Of a stretch of DNA of 61,294 nucleotides, positions 49,964 to 57,878 are shown one piece after another. Each line of letters opens with the position of its first letter. The stretch's first letter is position 1. This DNA is from an uncultured Bacteroidota bacterium (GTDB lineage: Bacteria; Bacteroidota; Bacteroidia; Flavobacteriales; Flavobacteriaceae). The stretch is taken from positions 1 to 61,294 of the forward strand of contig CABXRK010000004.1 of the NCBI GenBank assembly GCA_902514625.1, in the 5' to 3' direction. A program made the translations under genes and the position numbers. The notes under the pieces are model-generated. The model made no database searches, was not told where the DNA came from, and worked only from the letters and a program-made list of their open reading frames with translations.

Positions 49964-51658
49964 CTAATAACCTATTGCTGCTCCATCTGGACTTGCTGAG
50001 TCTGAAGCCCCTATAAAATATTTATTTTTTTCATCAAACAAAATGCCCATTAAATTTCCTAGCTGCTCTACTCCAATTAAATTATGACCCATTAATATTA
50101 ATTTATTTTTAATTTCATCTGATAATTTATTTTTTTCAAACCTTACATTATCTGGAAACCATTGGTGATGAATTTTTGGAGCCTCAATAGCCTCTTTTAT
50201 ACCCATATTAAATAAGAGAACATTCGCTATTGTTTGAAAAACAGTATTAATTATAGTTCTTCCTCCAGGGCTTCCAATAATAAGATACGGTTTTTTATTT
50301 TTTGTAACTATAGTTGGAGTCATACTAGAAAGCATCCTTTTTTCAGGTTCTATAAGATTAGGGCTAGTTCCAATTAAACCAGCTTCTGTTGTTAAACCAG
50401 CTACAGGATTAAAATCACCCATTTCATTATTAAAAATAAAACCTAATTTTGTAGAACCCATACCCGATCCAAAAGAATCTTCCAAAGTATATGTCAGTGA
50501 AACTGCACCCCCAAATTTATCAACTACAGAGATATGGGTTGTGTTTTCACCATCATTTGGATGGTTAATTCCATTTATTAAACTTTTTGACGCTTTATTT
50601 TGATTAATTAATTTAAATTTTGTTTTTGAACTAACCTTAGATGTCAATTTTTCAATTGGCATATTTAAATTAAAATCAGGATCTCCAAGATATTTTGCTC
50701 TTTCAAAAAATCCAATCCTCATTATTTCTATTAAAAGATGGAAATATTTAGTAGAATCAAAATTAATTTTTTCTGTTTCAATTTGTTCTAACATATTCAA
50801 CATTGATATTAAAGTGACACCTCCTGAACTTGGGGGTGGCATTGAATATATTTTATATCCTTTATAGTCTCCTTTTATTGGATCCCTTTCAACAGAATTG
50901 TAATTTTTAAGATCTTTATGGGTTATGAGACCATTATTTTTTTTCATAAACTCAACAATTTCATCAGCAACCCAACCATCATAAAAACCATTTCTTCCTT
51001 CGTCTCTTATACTAATTAAAGTTTCAGAAAGAGCTTTTTGAATCCATATTTCTCCAGGTTTAACAATTTTTTTTTGTGGATTATTAAAATAATTTTTCAA
51101 AAAATCTTGAGTAGGATGAAATTTTCGATTATTTACAGAATTAAATAAACCTATAGTCATTATAAACCCGTTTCTAGCTAAATTAATCGCAGGTTGAACC
51201 AATTCATTCCAAGGAATTGTACCATATTTTTTATGAGCGTAATAAAGTCCATCGACAGTTCCCGGAACTCCTATAGCTTTAACTCCTTTATGATTTGAGT
51301 TATAAATCAAATCTCCAGTCTCATTTTGAAACATTTTTTCCGATGCTAAAATAGGGGCTTTTTCTCTAAAGTCAATTGAGGTAACTTTGTTTTTAGAGTT
51401 TAAATAAATAATAAATCCACCTCCTCCAATATTTCCAGCTGCTGGAAAAGTAACGGCTAAAGCAAATGCCGTAGCAGTTACAGCATCTATAGCATTTCCC
51501 CCTTTTTTAAGTACATCTATTCCAATTTGAGAAGCAATATCACTATCTGAAACAACCATTCCATTTTTTGCAATAATCTGAGAATTTAATTCTATTGCAT
51601 TCAATAAAAACAAAAGGAAAAAGATTAAATAAAATCTAATTTTAATAAAACTTAGCAT
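49964..51658 (-). CDS. ggt: Gamma-glutamyltransferase
   Basis: 564 residues with a signal peptide (IFFLLFLLNAIELNSQ). The precursor self-cleaves before the nucleophilic threonine in ENTTHISVVDKFG, giving a large and a small subunit. SMPPPSSGGVTLISML and GSPGGRTIINTV are family motifs. The enzyme breaks down glutathione and other gamma-glutamyl compounds in the periplasm. It interrupts the usual rpsU-xerC neighbourhood. Confidence 0.93.
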   Translation of the reverse strand: MLSFIKIRFYLIFFLLFLLNAIELNSQIIAKNGMVVSDSDIASQIGIDVLKKGGNAIDAVTATAFALAVTFPAAGNIGGGGFIIYLNSKNKVTSIDFREKAPILASEKMFQNETGDLIYNSNHKGVKAIGVPGTVDGLYYAHKKYGTIPWNELVQPAINLARNGFIMTIGLFNSVNNRKFHPTQDFLKNYFNNPQKKIVKPGEIWIQKALSETLISIRDEGRNGFYDGWVADEIVEFMKKNNGLITHKDLKNYNSVERDPIKGDYKGYKIYSMPPPSSGGVTLISMLNMLEQIETEKINFDSTKYFHLLIEIMRIGFFERAKYLGDPDFNLNMPIEKLTSKVSSKTKFKLINQNKASKSLINGINHPNDGENTTHISVVDKFGGAVSLTYTLEDSFGSGMGSTKLGFIFNNEMGDFNPVAGLTTEAGLIGTSPNLIEPEKRMLSSMTPTIVTKNKKPYLIIGSPGGRTIINTVFQTIANVLLFNMGIKEAIEAPKIHHQWFPDNVRFEKNKLSDEIKNKLILMGHNLIGVEQLGNLMGILFDEKNKYFIGASDSASPDGAAIGY

Positions 51659-51756
51659 AACAGAAATTTAATAAACCTAAGTCTTATTGCTAAATAAAAC
51701 AATAAAAAATTAAAAAAGTATTTTTATTAAAATGAAGAGATAAGAAAAAAAGAAAA

Positions 51757-51951
51757 CTATTGAGAATCCAGATCCCTAAGTTTTTGAATGTATTCAGCTT
51801 TTTGAATTCTATTCCTATTAGTGACTGAAGGTTTAGTGAACTGCTTTCTAACCCTTAACTCCTTCATAGCGCCAGTTTTATCAAATTTTCTTTTAAATCT
51901 CTTAAGGGCTCTATCTATATTTTCACCTTCCTTAACTGGAATTATTAACAT
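51757..51951 (-). CDS. rpsU: 30S ribosomal protein bS21
   Basis: 64 residues starting MLIIPVKEGENIDRALKRFKRKF, the canonical bS21 pattern, with a basic C-terminus. It helps the anti-Shine-Dalgarno region of 16S rRNA. A TATATTTG box precedes it by 30 nt. Confidence 0.96.
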   Translation of the reverse strand: MLIIPVKEGENIDRALKRFKRKFDKTGAMKELRVRKQFTKPSVTNRNRIQKAEYIQKLRDLDSQ

Positions 51952-51981
51952 ATCAATTTATTATTTTTATAAAATCGACGA

Positions 51982-51989
51982 CAAATATA
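51982..51989 (-). promoter_or_regulatory. -7 box upstream of rpsU
   Basis: TATATTTG on the minus strand, 30 nt before the rpsU ATG. The -33 region has no clear TTTG. Confidence 0.45.
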
Positions 51990-52023
51990 AATAAAGACTG
52001 ATTAAAATAATAATATTTATCAA

Positions 52024-53190
52024 CTAACTTTTTCTAAGAATATCTCTAGAAATAACTATTTTTTGAATCTCAGTAGTACCCTCTCCAATTGTACAAAGCT
52101 TCGAGTCTCTGTAAAACTTTTCCACAGGAAAATCTTTTGTATACCCATATCCTCCTAATATTTGAACCGCTTCATTAGAAATTCTAACACAAACTTCAGA
52201 AGCAAACATTTTTGCCATAGCACCAGTCTTTGTGACTTTTTCACCAGAATTTATTTCAAAAGCGGCCTTATGTAAAAGCAACTCAGAAGCTTCAATTTCA
52301 GTTGCCATATCTGCTAACTTAAATGATATTCCTTGAAATGAACTTATAGGTTTACCAAATTGTTCTCTCTCTTTAGAATATTTTAATGAAGCCTCAAAGG
52401 CTCCTTTAGAAATCCCCAAAGCAAGAGCACCTATCGATATTCTTCCTCCATCTAAAATTTTCATAGACTGTATAAATCCATCTCCAACAGGTCCAAGTCT
52501 ATTCTGATCTGATATAATACAATTGTCAAAAATAATCTCTGAGGTTTCTGAAGCCCTCATTCCTAATTTATTTTCAACTTTACCGTAATTAAGGCCATCA
52601 TTACCTCTTTCAACTACAAAAGCGGTCATACCTTTACTATCATTTTTATTTCCAGTACGAGCAATAACAACAATTATATCTCCACTTTTACCATGAGTAA
52701 TAAAGTTCTTAGATCCATTAAGAATCCAATTATTTCCTTCTTTTTTAGCAAAAGTATTCATTGCCTTTGCATCTGATCCAGTTTGATATTCGGTTAAAGC
52801 CCAAGCCCCAATACTTTCTCCAGAAACTAATTTTGGAAGCCACCTACAACGTTGATCTTCATTTCCAAATAAATATATATGATTAGTACATAAAGAATTA
52901 TGAGCTGCAAGTGAAAGACCAATTGAAGGATCTACTTTTGAAACTTCTTCAATAACTGAGATATATTCATGATATCCTAAACCAGAACCTCCATATTCTT
53001 CTGGAATTAAAATCCCCATAAAACCATATTCTCCAGCAATCTTAAAAACATCTTTAGGGAAAAATTGATTTTCATCCCATTTTTTTAGATTAGGGGCTAA
53101 AAATTTTTTTGAAAATTTTTCTGCAGATTTTGAAATCAATTTAATAGTCTCATCTCTCTCAAATACTTTAGTGTGGGTATATTCAATCAT
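52024..53190 (-). CDS. Acyl-CoA dehydrogenase
   Basis: 388 residues, FAD-dependent. N-terminal helical domain (GFMGILIPEEYGGSGLGYHE), FAD-binding WALTEYQTGSDAKAM, AFVVERGNDGL and the C-terminal QILGGYGYTKDFPVEKFYRD and IGEGTTEIQ are all typical. It catalyses the first step of beta-oxidation or branched-chain acyl-CoA oxidation; the chain specificity cannot be told. A TAAATTTG box lies 11 nt before the start. Confidence 0.92.
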   Translation of the reverse strand: MIEYTHTKVFERDETIKLISKSAEKFSKKFLAPNLKKWDENQFFPKDVFKIAGEYGFMGILIPEEYGGSGLGYHEYISVIEEVSKVDPSIGLSLAAHNSLCTNHIYLFGNEDQRCRWLPKLVSGESIGAWALTEYQTGSDAKAMNTFAKKEGNNWILNGSKNFITHGKSGDIIVVIARTGNKNDSKGMTAFVVERGNDGLNYGKVENKLGMRASETSEIIFDNCIISDQNRLGPVGDGFIQSMKILDGGRISIGALALGISKGAFEASLKYSKEREQFGKPISSFQGISFKLADMATEIEASELLLHKAAFEINSGEKVTKTGAMAKMFASEVCVRISNEAVQILGGYGYTKDFPVEKFYRDSKLCTIGEGTTEIQKIVISRDILRKS

Positions 53191-53201
53191 TTTTTTTTTT
53201 T

Positions 53202-53209
53202 CAAATTTA
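53202..53209 (-). promoter_or_regulatory. -7 box upstream of the acyl-CoA dehydrogenase gene
   Basis: TAAATTTG on the minus strand followed by a ten-base homopolymer and the ATG at 53190. It lies in the 30-nt gap after the AGCS gene stop. Confidence 0.45.
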
Positions 53210-53220
53210 AAACTAAATTT

Positions 53221-54822
53221 TTAATTAAATGATTTGATTGCATTAATATAAGAAGTTAGTTCTGACTTAACTTTAGGATATAAAATAAGTAATCCTATCA
53301 TATTTGGAAATACTAAAGCAAGAATCATTGCATCAGAAAATGCCCAAACTGCAGACATATCAGCAGCAGCTCCAATAACTATAAAAATCAAAAATAAAAT
53401 TTTATAAATCATATCTGATAATTTACTTTTACCAAAAAGATACATCCAAGACTGAAGTCCATAATAAGACCAAGAAATCATGGTAGATATTGCAAAAAGA
53501 ACTACTGCTAAAGTCAAAAAAGGACCTGAAAAAGAAATATATTTTGAAAATGCAGCTGAGGTTATCCCTGCACCTTCAACCTGTTGACCATTTATGGTAA
53601 CTATTCCAGCTTCACCTCCATAACTAAAAACAGTACCATCTCCATTAAAAATAATTATAACCAAAGCCGTCATTGTACATATCACTACAGTGTCTATGAA
53701 TGGTTCTAATAAAGCAACTAAACCTTCTGAAGCAGGGAATTTAGTTTTAACTGCTGAATGAGCAATTGAAGCAGAGCCAGCTCCGGCCTCATTAGAAAAA
53801 GCAGCTCTTCTAAATCCAGTAATTAAGACACCAATTACTCCACCTACTCCAGCTTGAGGAATAAAAGCTTGAGTCAAAATCATATTAAAAGCATCATCTA
53901 TAAAAGTATAGTTTGAAACAATAATATAAAGGCAGGCCATTACATATAAAATAGCCATAAAAGGGACTATCTTTTCAGTAACAGAAGCTATTCTTTTTAT
54001 TCCGCCAATTATAATTATTCCCACCAATATCATCATAATAATTCCAATAATTGTTCTAGCATTTCCACCAGTCATTCCAAAAGAATCTACTAATTGCATA
54101 GCAGCCTGATTAGATTGAGCAGCATTTCCACCTCCAAATGATGCTCCAACGCATAGCATAGCAAATACAATTGCTAAAAATTTTCCCAATTTAATTAGAC
54201 CCCTTTCTTTCAAACCCTTTGTCAAATAATACATTGGTCCACCATAAACAGTGCCGTCAGAGCCAACATCTCTATATTTAACTCCTAGAGTACATTCTAC
54301 AAACTTTGTCGACATTCCTATTAATCCACACAATATCATCCAAAAGGTCGCACCAGGTCCACCGATTGCTATCGCTAAAGCAACTCCTGCAATATTTCCA
54401 TTACCAACAGTCCCTGAGACAGCAGTAGCAAGAGCTTGAAAATGAGTTACTTCTCCTTCCCTTTGAGAATTTTTAAAAGAAGAATCTTCAGATTTAGAAG
54501 AGTTTTTCTCAAGAGAATCAAATTTTCCACTTACAGTACTAATTGATAAAGGAAAATATCTAAAATTAATAAAACCAAAATAAAAAGTAAAAAAAAGAGC
54601 TCCTCCCACCAATAGTATTATTATTGTAGGAATTTGAGAACCAAAAATATATTGAGAACCTGGAAAAGCATGAAGAATAATAGATTCCCACCAAGCAGCA
54701 ATAGGAGTAAAAGCCTCATTGATTCTTTCATCTAATCCTTCTTCTTGAGAAAAAAGAGTATTAGAAAAAAATATAAAAAATAAACCTATCAAAGATTTTG
54801 TTTTATTAAAATTATTTATCAT
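53221..54822 (-). CDS. Alanine/glycine:cation symporter (AGCS family)
   Basis: 533 residues from the ATG at 54822 (MINNFNKTKSLIGLFFIFF). This start opens a signal-like segment ending FSQEEG; the longer frame reads through a palindrome. The AGCS core has ALATAVSGTVGNGNIAGVALA, GGPGATFWMILCGLIGMSTKF, GGPMYYLTKGL and GFRRAAFSNEAGAGSASIAH, with ten or more membrane segments. It imports alanine, glycine or serine with sodium. It is monocistronic in appearance. Confidence 0.92.
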   Translation of the reverse strand: MINNFNKTKSLIGLFFIFFSNTLFSQEEGLDERINEAFTPIAAWWESIILHAFPGSQYIFGSQIPTIIILLVGGALFFTFYFGFINFRYFPLSISTVSGKFDSLEKNSSKSEDSSFKNSQREGEVTHFQALATAVSGTVGNGNIAGVALAIAIGGPGATFWMILCGLIGMSTKFVECTLGVKYRDVGSDGTVYGGPMYYLTKGLKERGLIKLGKFLAIVFAMLCVGASFGGGNAAQSNQAAMQLVDSFGMTGGNARTIIGIIMMILVGIIIIGGIKRIASVTEKIVPFMAILYVMACLYIIVSNYTFIDDAFNMILTQAFIPQAGVGGVIGVLITGFRRAAFSNEAGAGSASIAHSAVKTKFPASEGLVALLEPFIDTVVICTMTALVIIIFNGDGTVFSYGGEAGIVTINGQQVEGAGITSAAFSKYISFSGPFLTLAVVLFAISTMISWSYYGLQSWMYLFGKSKLSDMIYKILFLIFIVIGAAADMSAVWAFSDAMILALVFPNMIGLLILYPKVKSELTSYINAIKSFN

Positions 54823-54842
54823 AAATGAAATATTCTTATGAA

Positions 54843-54859
54843 GGATATTGGCAATATCC
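54843..54859. promoter_or_regulatory. 17-bp palindrome upstream of the AGCS symporter gene
   Basis: GGATATTG-G-CAATATCC, eight-base arms, 21 nt before the chosen start codon. It looks like an operator for a dimeric regulator. Confidence 0.45.
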
Positions 54860-54921
54860 AACATTTAGTTTAAAAAACAAATAATTACTATAAAAATAAA
54901 TTAATTGCTTAAGGATTAAAA

Positions 54922-55242
54922 TCAAACATGTTTACTTACTATTTTTCCATTCCAATTCTCAATACCGCCTATTAAGTTATAAGTGAAATTAAAACCCAAA
55001 CTATCCAAAATTTTACATGCATTTGAGCTTCTAACACCAGAAGCACAATAAACAAAATATTTTTTTGTTCTATCAAGTTTTTTTATCATTTCCATAAAAG
55101 ATGAAGGATCCGATATATCAATTAGGATTGACCCTTCAATATGTTTTATATTATATTCTTGTCTAGTTCTAACATCTAGAATTGTAGAATCTTTATTTAA
55201 TTTCAAAAGTGATGACCATTTAATTTGATCTAATTCTTCCAT
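54922..55242 (-). CDS. Rhodanese-like domain protein
   Basis: 106 residues forming a single rhodanese domain. STILDVRTRQEYNIKHIEGS is the N-terminal half. The active-site Cys is in FVYCASGVRSSNACKIL, followed by LIGGIENWNGK. Single-domain rhodaneses carry sulfane sulfur; the partner is unknown. It is divergent from a MarR regulator with promoter boxes on both sides of the gap. Confidence 0.9.
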   Translation of the reverse strand: MEELDQIKWSSLLKLNKDSTILDVRTRQEYNIKHIEGSILIDISDPSSFMEMIKKLDRTKKYFVYCASGVRSSNACKILDSLGFNFTYNLIGGIENWNGKIVSKHV

Positions 55243-55252
55243 ATTTTTTTTT

Positions 55253-55260
55253 CAAATGTA
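55253..55260 (-). promoter_or_regulatory. -7 box of the rhodanese gene
   Basis: TACATTTG on the minus strand, 10 nt before the ATG. Confidence 0.5.
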
Positions 55261-55307
55261 ATCAGGAAAATTATTAGAACAAAATTTTTTATTTTTATTT
55301 TTTATTA

Positions 55308-55315
55308 TATATTTG
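55308..55315 (+). promoter_or_regulatory. -7 box of the MarR gene
   Basis: TATATTTG, 24 nt before the ATG at 55340, in the divergent gap with the rhodanese gene. Confidence 0.5.
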
Positions 55316-55339
55316 TTATGACGAATATTGTTTAAACAA

Positions 55340-55762
55340 ATGATTAAAAAAACAACCAGAGATTCAATTCTCTCAGTTTTAAAAGCAGGTTTAAGAATTA
55401 ATAGTAAACTATATAGTATTTTAAAAAAATACAATATTTCAGAACAGCAATTTAATATACTAAGAATATTAAGGGGAAGAAAAAATAAACCCTCTAATTT
55501 GATAACACTGCAGGAAAGAATGGTTCATAAAATGAGTAATACTACCAGATTAGTCGATAAATTAATTAGAAAAAAATATGTTAGAAGAACCCTATGTAAA
55601 ACAAATAGAAGAAAAATTGAGATTTTTATTACAGATAAGGGACTAGAAGTGCTAAGTTTAATTGACCCTATAATAGATAAAAATGAAGAATTATTAGCTG
55701 TTAACCTTTCAGAAGAAGAAAAAAAACAATTAATCTATTTATCTAATAAATTAGCAATCTAA
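55340..55762 (+). CDS. MarR family transcriptional regulator
   Basis: 140 residues from the ATG at 55340; the in-frame TTG at 55328 is less likely. The winged helix shows ISEQQFNILRILRGRK, LQERMVHKMSNTTRLVDKLIRKKYV, RRTLCKTNRRKIEIFITDKG. The family represses nearby genes and responds to small ligands. It may control the divergent rhodanese gene. The trp leader begins 25 nt after its stop. Confidence 0.9.
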   Translation: MIKKTTRDSILSVLKAGLRINSKLYSILKKYNISEQQFNILRILRGRKNKPSNLITLQERMVHKMSNTTRLVDKLIRKKYVRRTLCKTNRRKIEIFITDKGLEVLSLIDPIIDKNEELLAVNLSEEEKKQLIYLSNKLAI

Positions 55763-55773
55763 AATAAAAAGGA

Positions 55774-55781
55774 TATATTTG
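55774..55781 (+). promoter_or_regulatory. -7 box of the trp operon
   Basis: TATATTTG, an exact TAnnTTTG match 5 nt before the leader ATG at 55787. Initiation would fall at or next to that ATG. No -33 TTTG was seen. Confidence 0.6.
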
Positions 55782-55786
55782 CACTT

Positions 55787-55834
55787 ATGAAGTTAAACTT
55801 TAATAAAAAATATTGGTTGGAATCACTAAACTAA
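55787..55834 (+). CDS. trpL: Putative trp leader peptide
   Basis: A 15-codon frame, MKLNFNKKYWLESLN, too short for usual gene finding. It carries a single Trp at position 10. It lies directly behind a promoter box and 33 nt before a strong terminator that precedes trpE. This is the layout of ribosome-mediated attenuation: stalling at the Trp codon when Trp-tRNA is scarce would let transcription pass. Only one Trp codon is present (E. coli trpL has two), and I could not draw a convincing antiterminator, so the mechanism is inferred. Confidence 0.55.
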   Translation: MKLNFNKKYWLESLN

Positions 55835-55866
55835 ATAGTTCGTGAATTCTAGCTAGACCTATAATT

Positions 55867-55897
55867 AAAAGGCTTGTCATCACGACAAGCCTTTTTT
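55867..55897 (+). terminator. Intrinsic terminator in the trp leader (attenuator)
   Basis: A 12-bp stem (AAAAGGCTTGTC with GACAAGCCTTTT, loop ATCAC) followed by a T run. It lies between the leader frame and trpE, five bases before the trpE ATG. No gene end other than marR, 105 nt upstream, needs it, so it most likely attenuates trp transcription. Confidence 0.8.
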
Positions 55898-55902
55898 AAT
55901 TT

Positions 55903-57312
55903 ATGAAAATGAGAAAATATAAATTATCATCTTCACATAAAAAAATAATTTCTGACACATTAACGCCTGTTAGTGCCTATCTTAAAATTAGAGATCATTT
56001 TTATAATAGTATTTTATTAGAAAGCAGTGATTATTTAATTAATAATAAAAACTTCTCATACATATGTTTTAACCCGATTGCATATATAAAAATTAAAGGA
56101 AATAATTTAACAAAATGTTTTCCTGACAACGTAATAGAAAATTATAAATTATCACCATCAGACAATGTTCCAGAAATAATTAATAATTTTTCACAACAAT
56201 TTATAAGCAAAAGCTTTCCTTATAAATTTATCTGTAATGGCCTCTTTGGCTATATATCTCATGATGCAGTTGAACATTTTGAAAATATAAACCTAGACAA
56301 AAATAAAGAAGGTTTTGATATCCCTGATATATACTACGCAGTTTATCAAAATATTATTGCTATTAGCCTTTTCAATCACGAAGCTCATTTATTTTCTCAT
56401 ACGTATAAAAGTGATCAAAATCTTGAGAAAGTTGAAAAAATTCTTAATAGAAAAAACACTTCCCATTTTCCATTTAATAAAATTGGTGAAAAAAAATCTA
56501 ACCTTACAGATGAAGAATATATAGAATTTGTCAAAAAAGGCATAAAACACTGTTACCGTGGAGATGTTTTTCAAATTGTACTTTCAAGAAGGTTTTCTCA
56601 AAATTTTAAAGGAGATGAATTTAACGTATATAGAACTTTGAGATCAATTAATCCATCACCATACCTGTTCTTTTTTGACTATGGAAATTTTAAAATTTTC
56701 GGGAGCTCACCTGAAGCGCAACTTATAGTAAAAAAAGGGAAAGCTGAAATACATCCAATAGCCGGAACATTTATAAGAACTGGAAATGATGATGAGGATT
56801 CAAAATCTGCTATAAATCTTTCTAAAGATCCTAAAGAAAATAGTGAACATATTATGCTAGTTGATTTAGCTAGAAATGATTTAAGTAGAAATGGATCTAA
56901 TGTACTTGTAGAAAAAAATAGAGAAATCCAATTTTTTTCTCATGTAATTCATTTGGTTTCAAAAGTAACATGTAAAATGAAGAAAAAAAGTAAAACTTTT
57001 CAAGTTGTAGCAGATACCTTTCCTGCAGGAACACTTACTGGAGCTCCAAAACATAGAGCTTTAAAACTCATTGACAAATATGAAAAAACAAAACGAAACG
57101 TCTATGGAGGTGCTATTGGATACATGGATTTTCAAGGGAATTTTAATCATGCTATAATAATTCGATCTTTTTTATCTAAAAACCAGGTATTACATTATCA
57201 AGCAGGAGCAGGCATAGTGGCCGATTCAATACCAGAAAAAGAGTTAAATGAAGTTTTTAACAAGTTGAGAGCTTTAGATAAAGCAATAACTTTAACCCAA
57301 GATTTAATATGA
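55903..57312 (+). CDS. trpE: Anthranilate synthase component I
   Basis: TrpE converts chorismate to anthranilate with ammonia from TrpG. 469 residues. GDVFQIVLSRRFSQNFKGDEF, FFDYGNFKIFGSSPEA, HPIAGTFIRTGNDDED, HIMLVDLARNDLSRNG and TFPAGTLTGAPKHRAL are intact chorismate-binding motifs. The N-terminal feedback site is in the region of residues 35-45 (NSILLESSDY), which resembles the LLES feedback motif. The gene starts five bases after the attenuator and overlaps trpG by 4 nt. Confidence 0.96.
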   Translation: MKMRKYKLSSSHKKIISDTLTPVSAYLKIRDHFYNSILLESSDYLINNKNFSYICFNPIAYIKIKGNNLTKCFPDNVIENYKLSPSDNVPEIINNFSQQFISKSFPYKFICNGLFGYISHDAVEHFENINLDKNKEGFDIPDIYYAVYQNIIAISLFNHEAHLFSHTYKSDQNLEKVEKILNRKNTSHFPFNKIGEKKSNLTDEEYIEFVKKGIKHCYRGDVFQIVLSRRFSQNFKGDEFNVYRTLRSINPSPYLFFFDYGNFKIFGSSPEAQLIVKKGKAEIHPIAGTFIRTGNDDEDSKSAINLSKDPKENSEHIMLVDLARNDLSRNGSNVLVEKNREIQFFSHVIHLVSKVTCKMKKKSKTFQVVADTFPAGTLTGAPKHRALKLIDKYEKTKRNVYGGAIGYMDFQGNFNHAIIIRSFLSKNQVLHYQAGAGIVADSIPEKELNEVFNKLRALDKAITLTQDLI

Positions 57313-57875
57313 AAAAAATTTTTCTTATTGATAATTATGATTCCTTTGCCTACAATTTAGTTCATTATTTGGAAGAATTAAATTGTAATGTAACTGTTAA
57401 ACGAAATGATCAATTTAATATAAATGAAATTGAAAATTTTGACAATATACTATTATCTCCTGGACCTGGAGTCCCAGATGAATCTGGCTTGCTTAAATCA
57501 ACAATAAAACGTTATGCATCAAATAAAAAAATCTTAGGAGTCTGTCTAGGGCATCAAGCAATTGGAGAAGTATTTGGCGCTAAATTAATTAATTTAGACA
57601 AAGTATTTCATGGAGTAGCAACTCCAATAAAAATTATAAAAAACGATATTCTTTTTAAAGGACTCCCGGAAACATTTAAGGTTGGCAGATATCACTCCTG
57701 GGTCGTTAAAACACCTTTACCTAAAGACCTAATTGCAACTTCTATTGATAAAGATGGACAAATAATGTCTTTACGTCATAAAAATTTTAATGTTTGTGGA
57801 GTTCAATATCACCCTGAGTCAATATTAACCTCTTATGGAAAAAAAATTATCCAAAACTGGATTAATAATTCTTAA
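57309..57875 (+). CDS. trpG: Anthranilate synthase component II, glutamine amidotransferase
   Basis: 188 residues, class I amidotransferase. LIDNYDSFAYNLVHYLEEL, LSPGPGVPDESG, the nucleophile motif GVCLGHQAIGEVFGA and QYHPESILTSYG are complete. It supplies ammonia to TrpE and may also serve folate synthesis (PabA). Start and trpE stop overlap as ATGA. Confidence 0.96.
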   Translation: MKKIFLIDNYDSFAYNLVHYLEELNCNVTVKRNDQFNINEIENFDNILLSPGPGVPDESGLLKSTIKRYASNKKILGVCLGHQAIGEVFGAKLINLDKVFHGVATPIKIIKNDILFKGLPETFKVGRYHSWVVKTPLPKDLIATSIDKDGQIMSLRHKNFNVCGVQYHPESILTSYGKKIIQNWINNS

Positions 57876-57878
57876 CTC

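Noticed and set aside
55835-55866. T-box riboswitch before trpE
   Set aside because: No specifier loop or T-box core sequence is present and the leader is too short; the Trp-containing leader frame is the better explanation.
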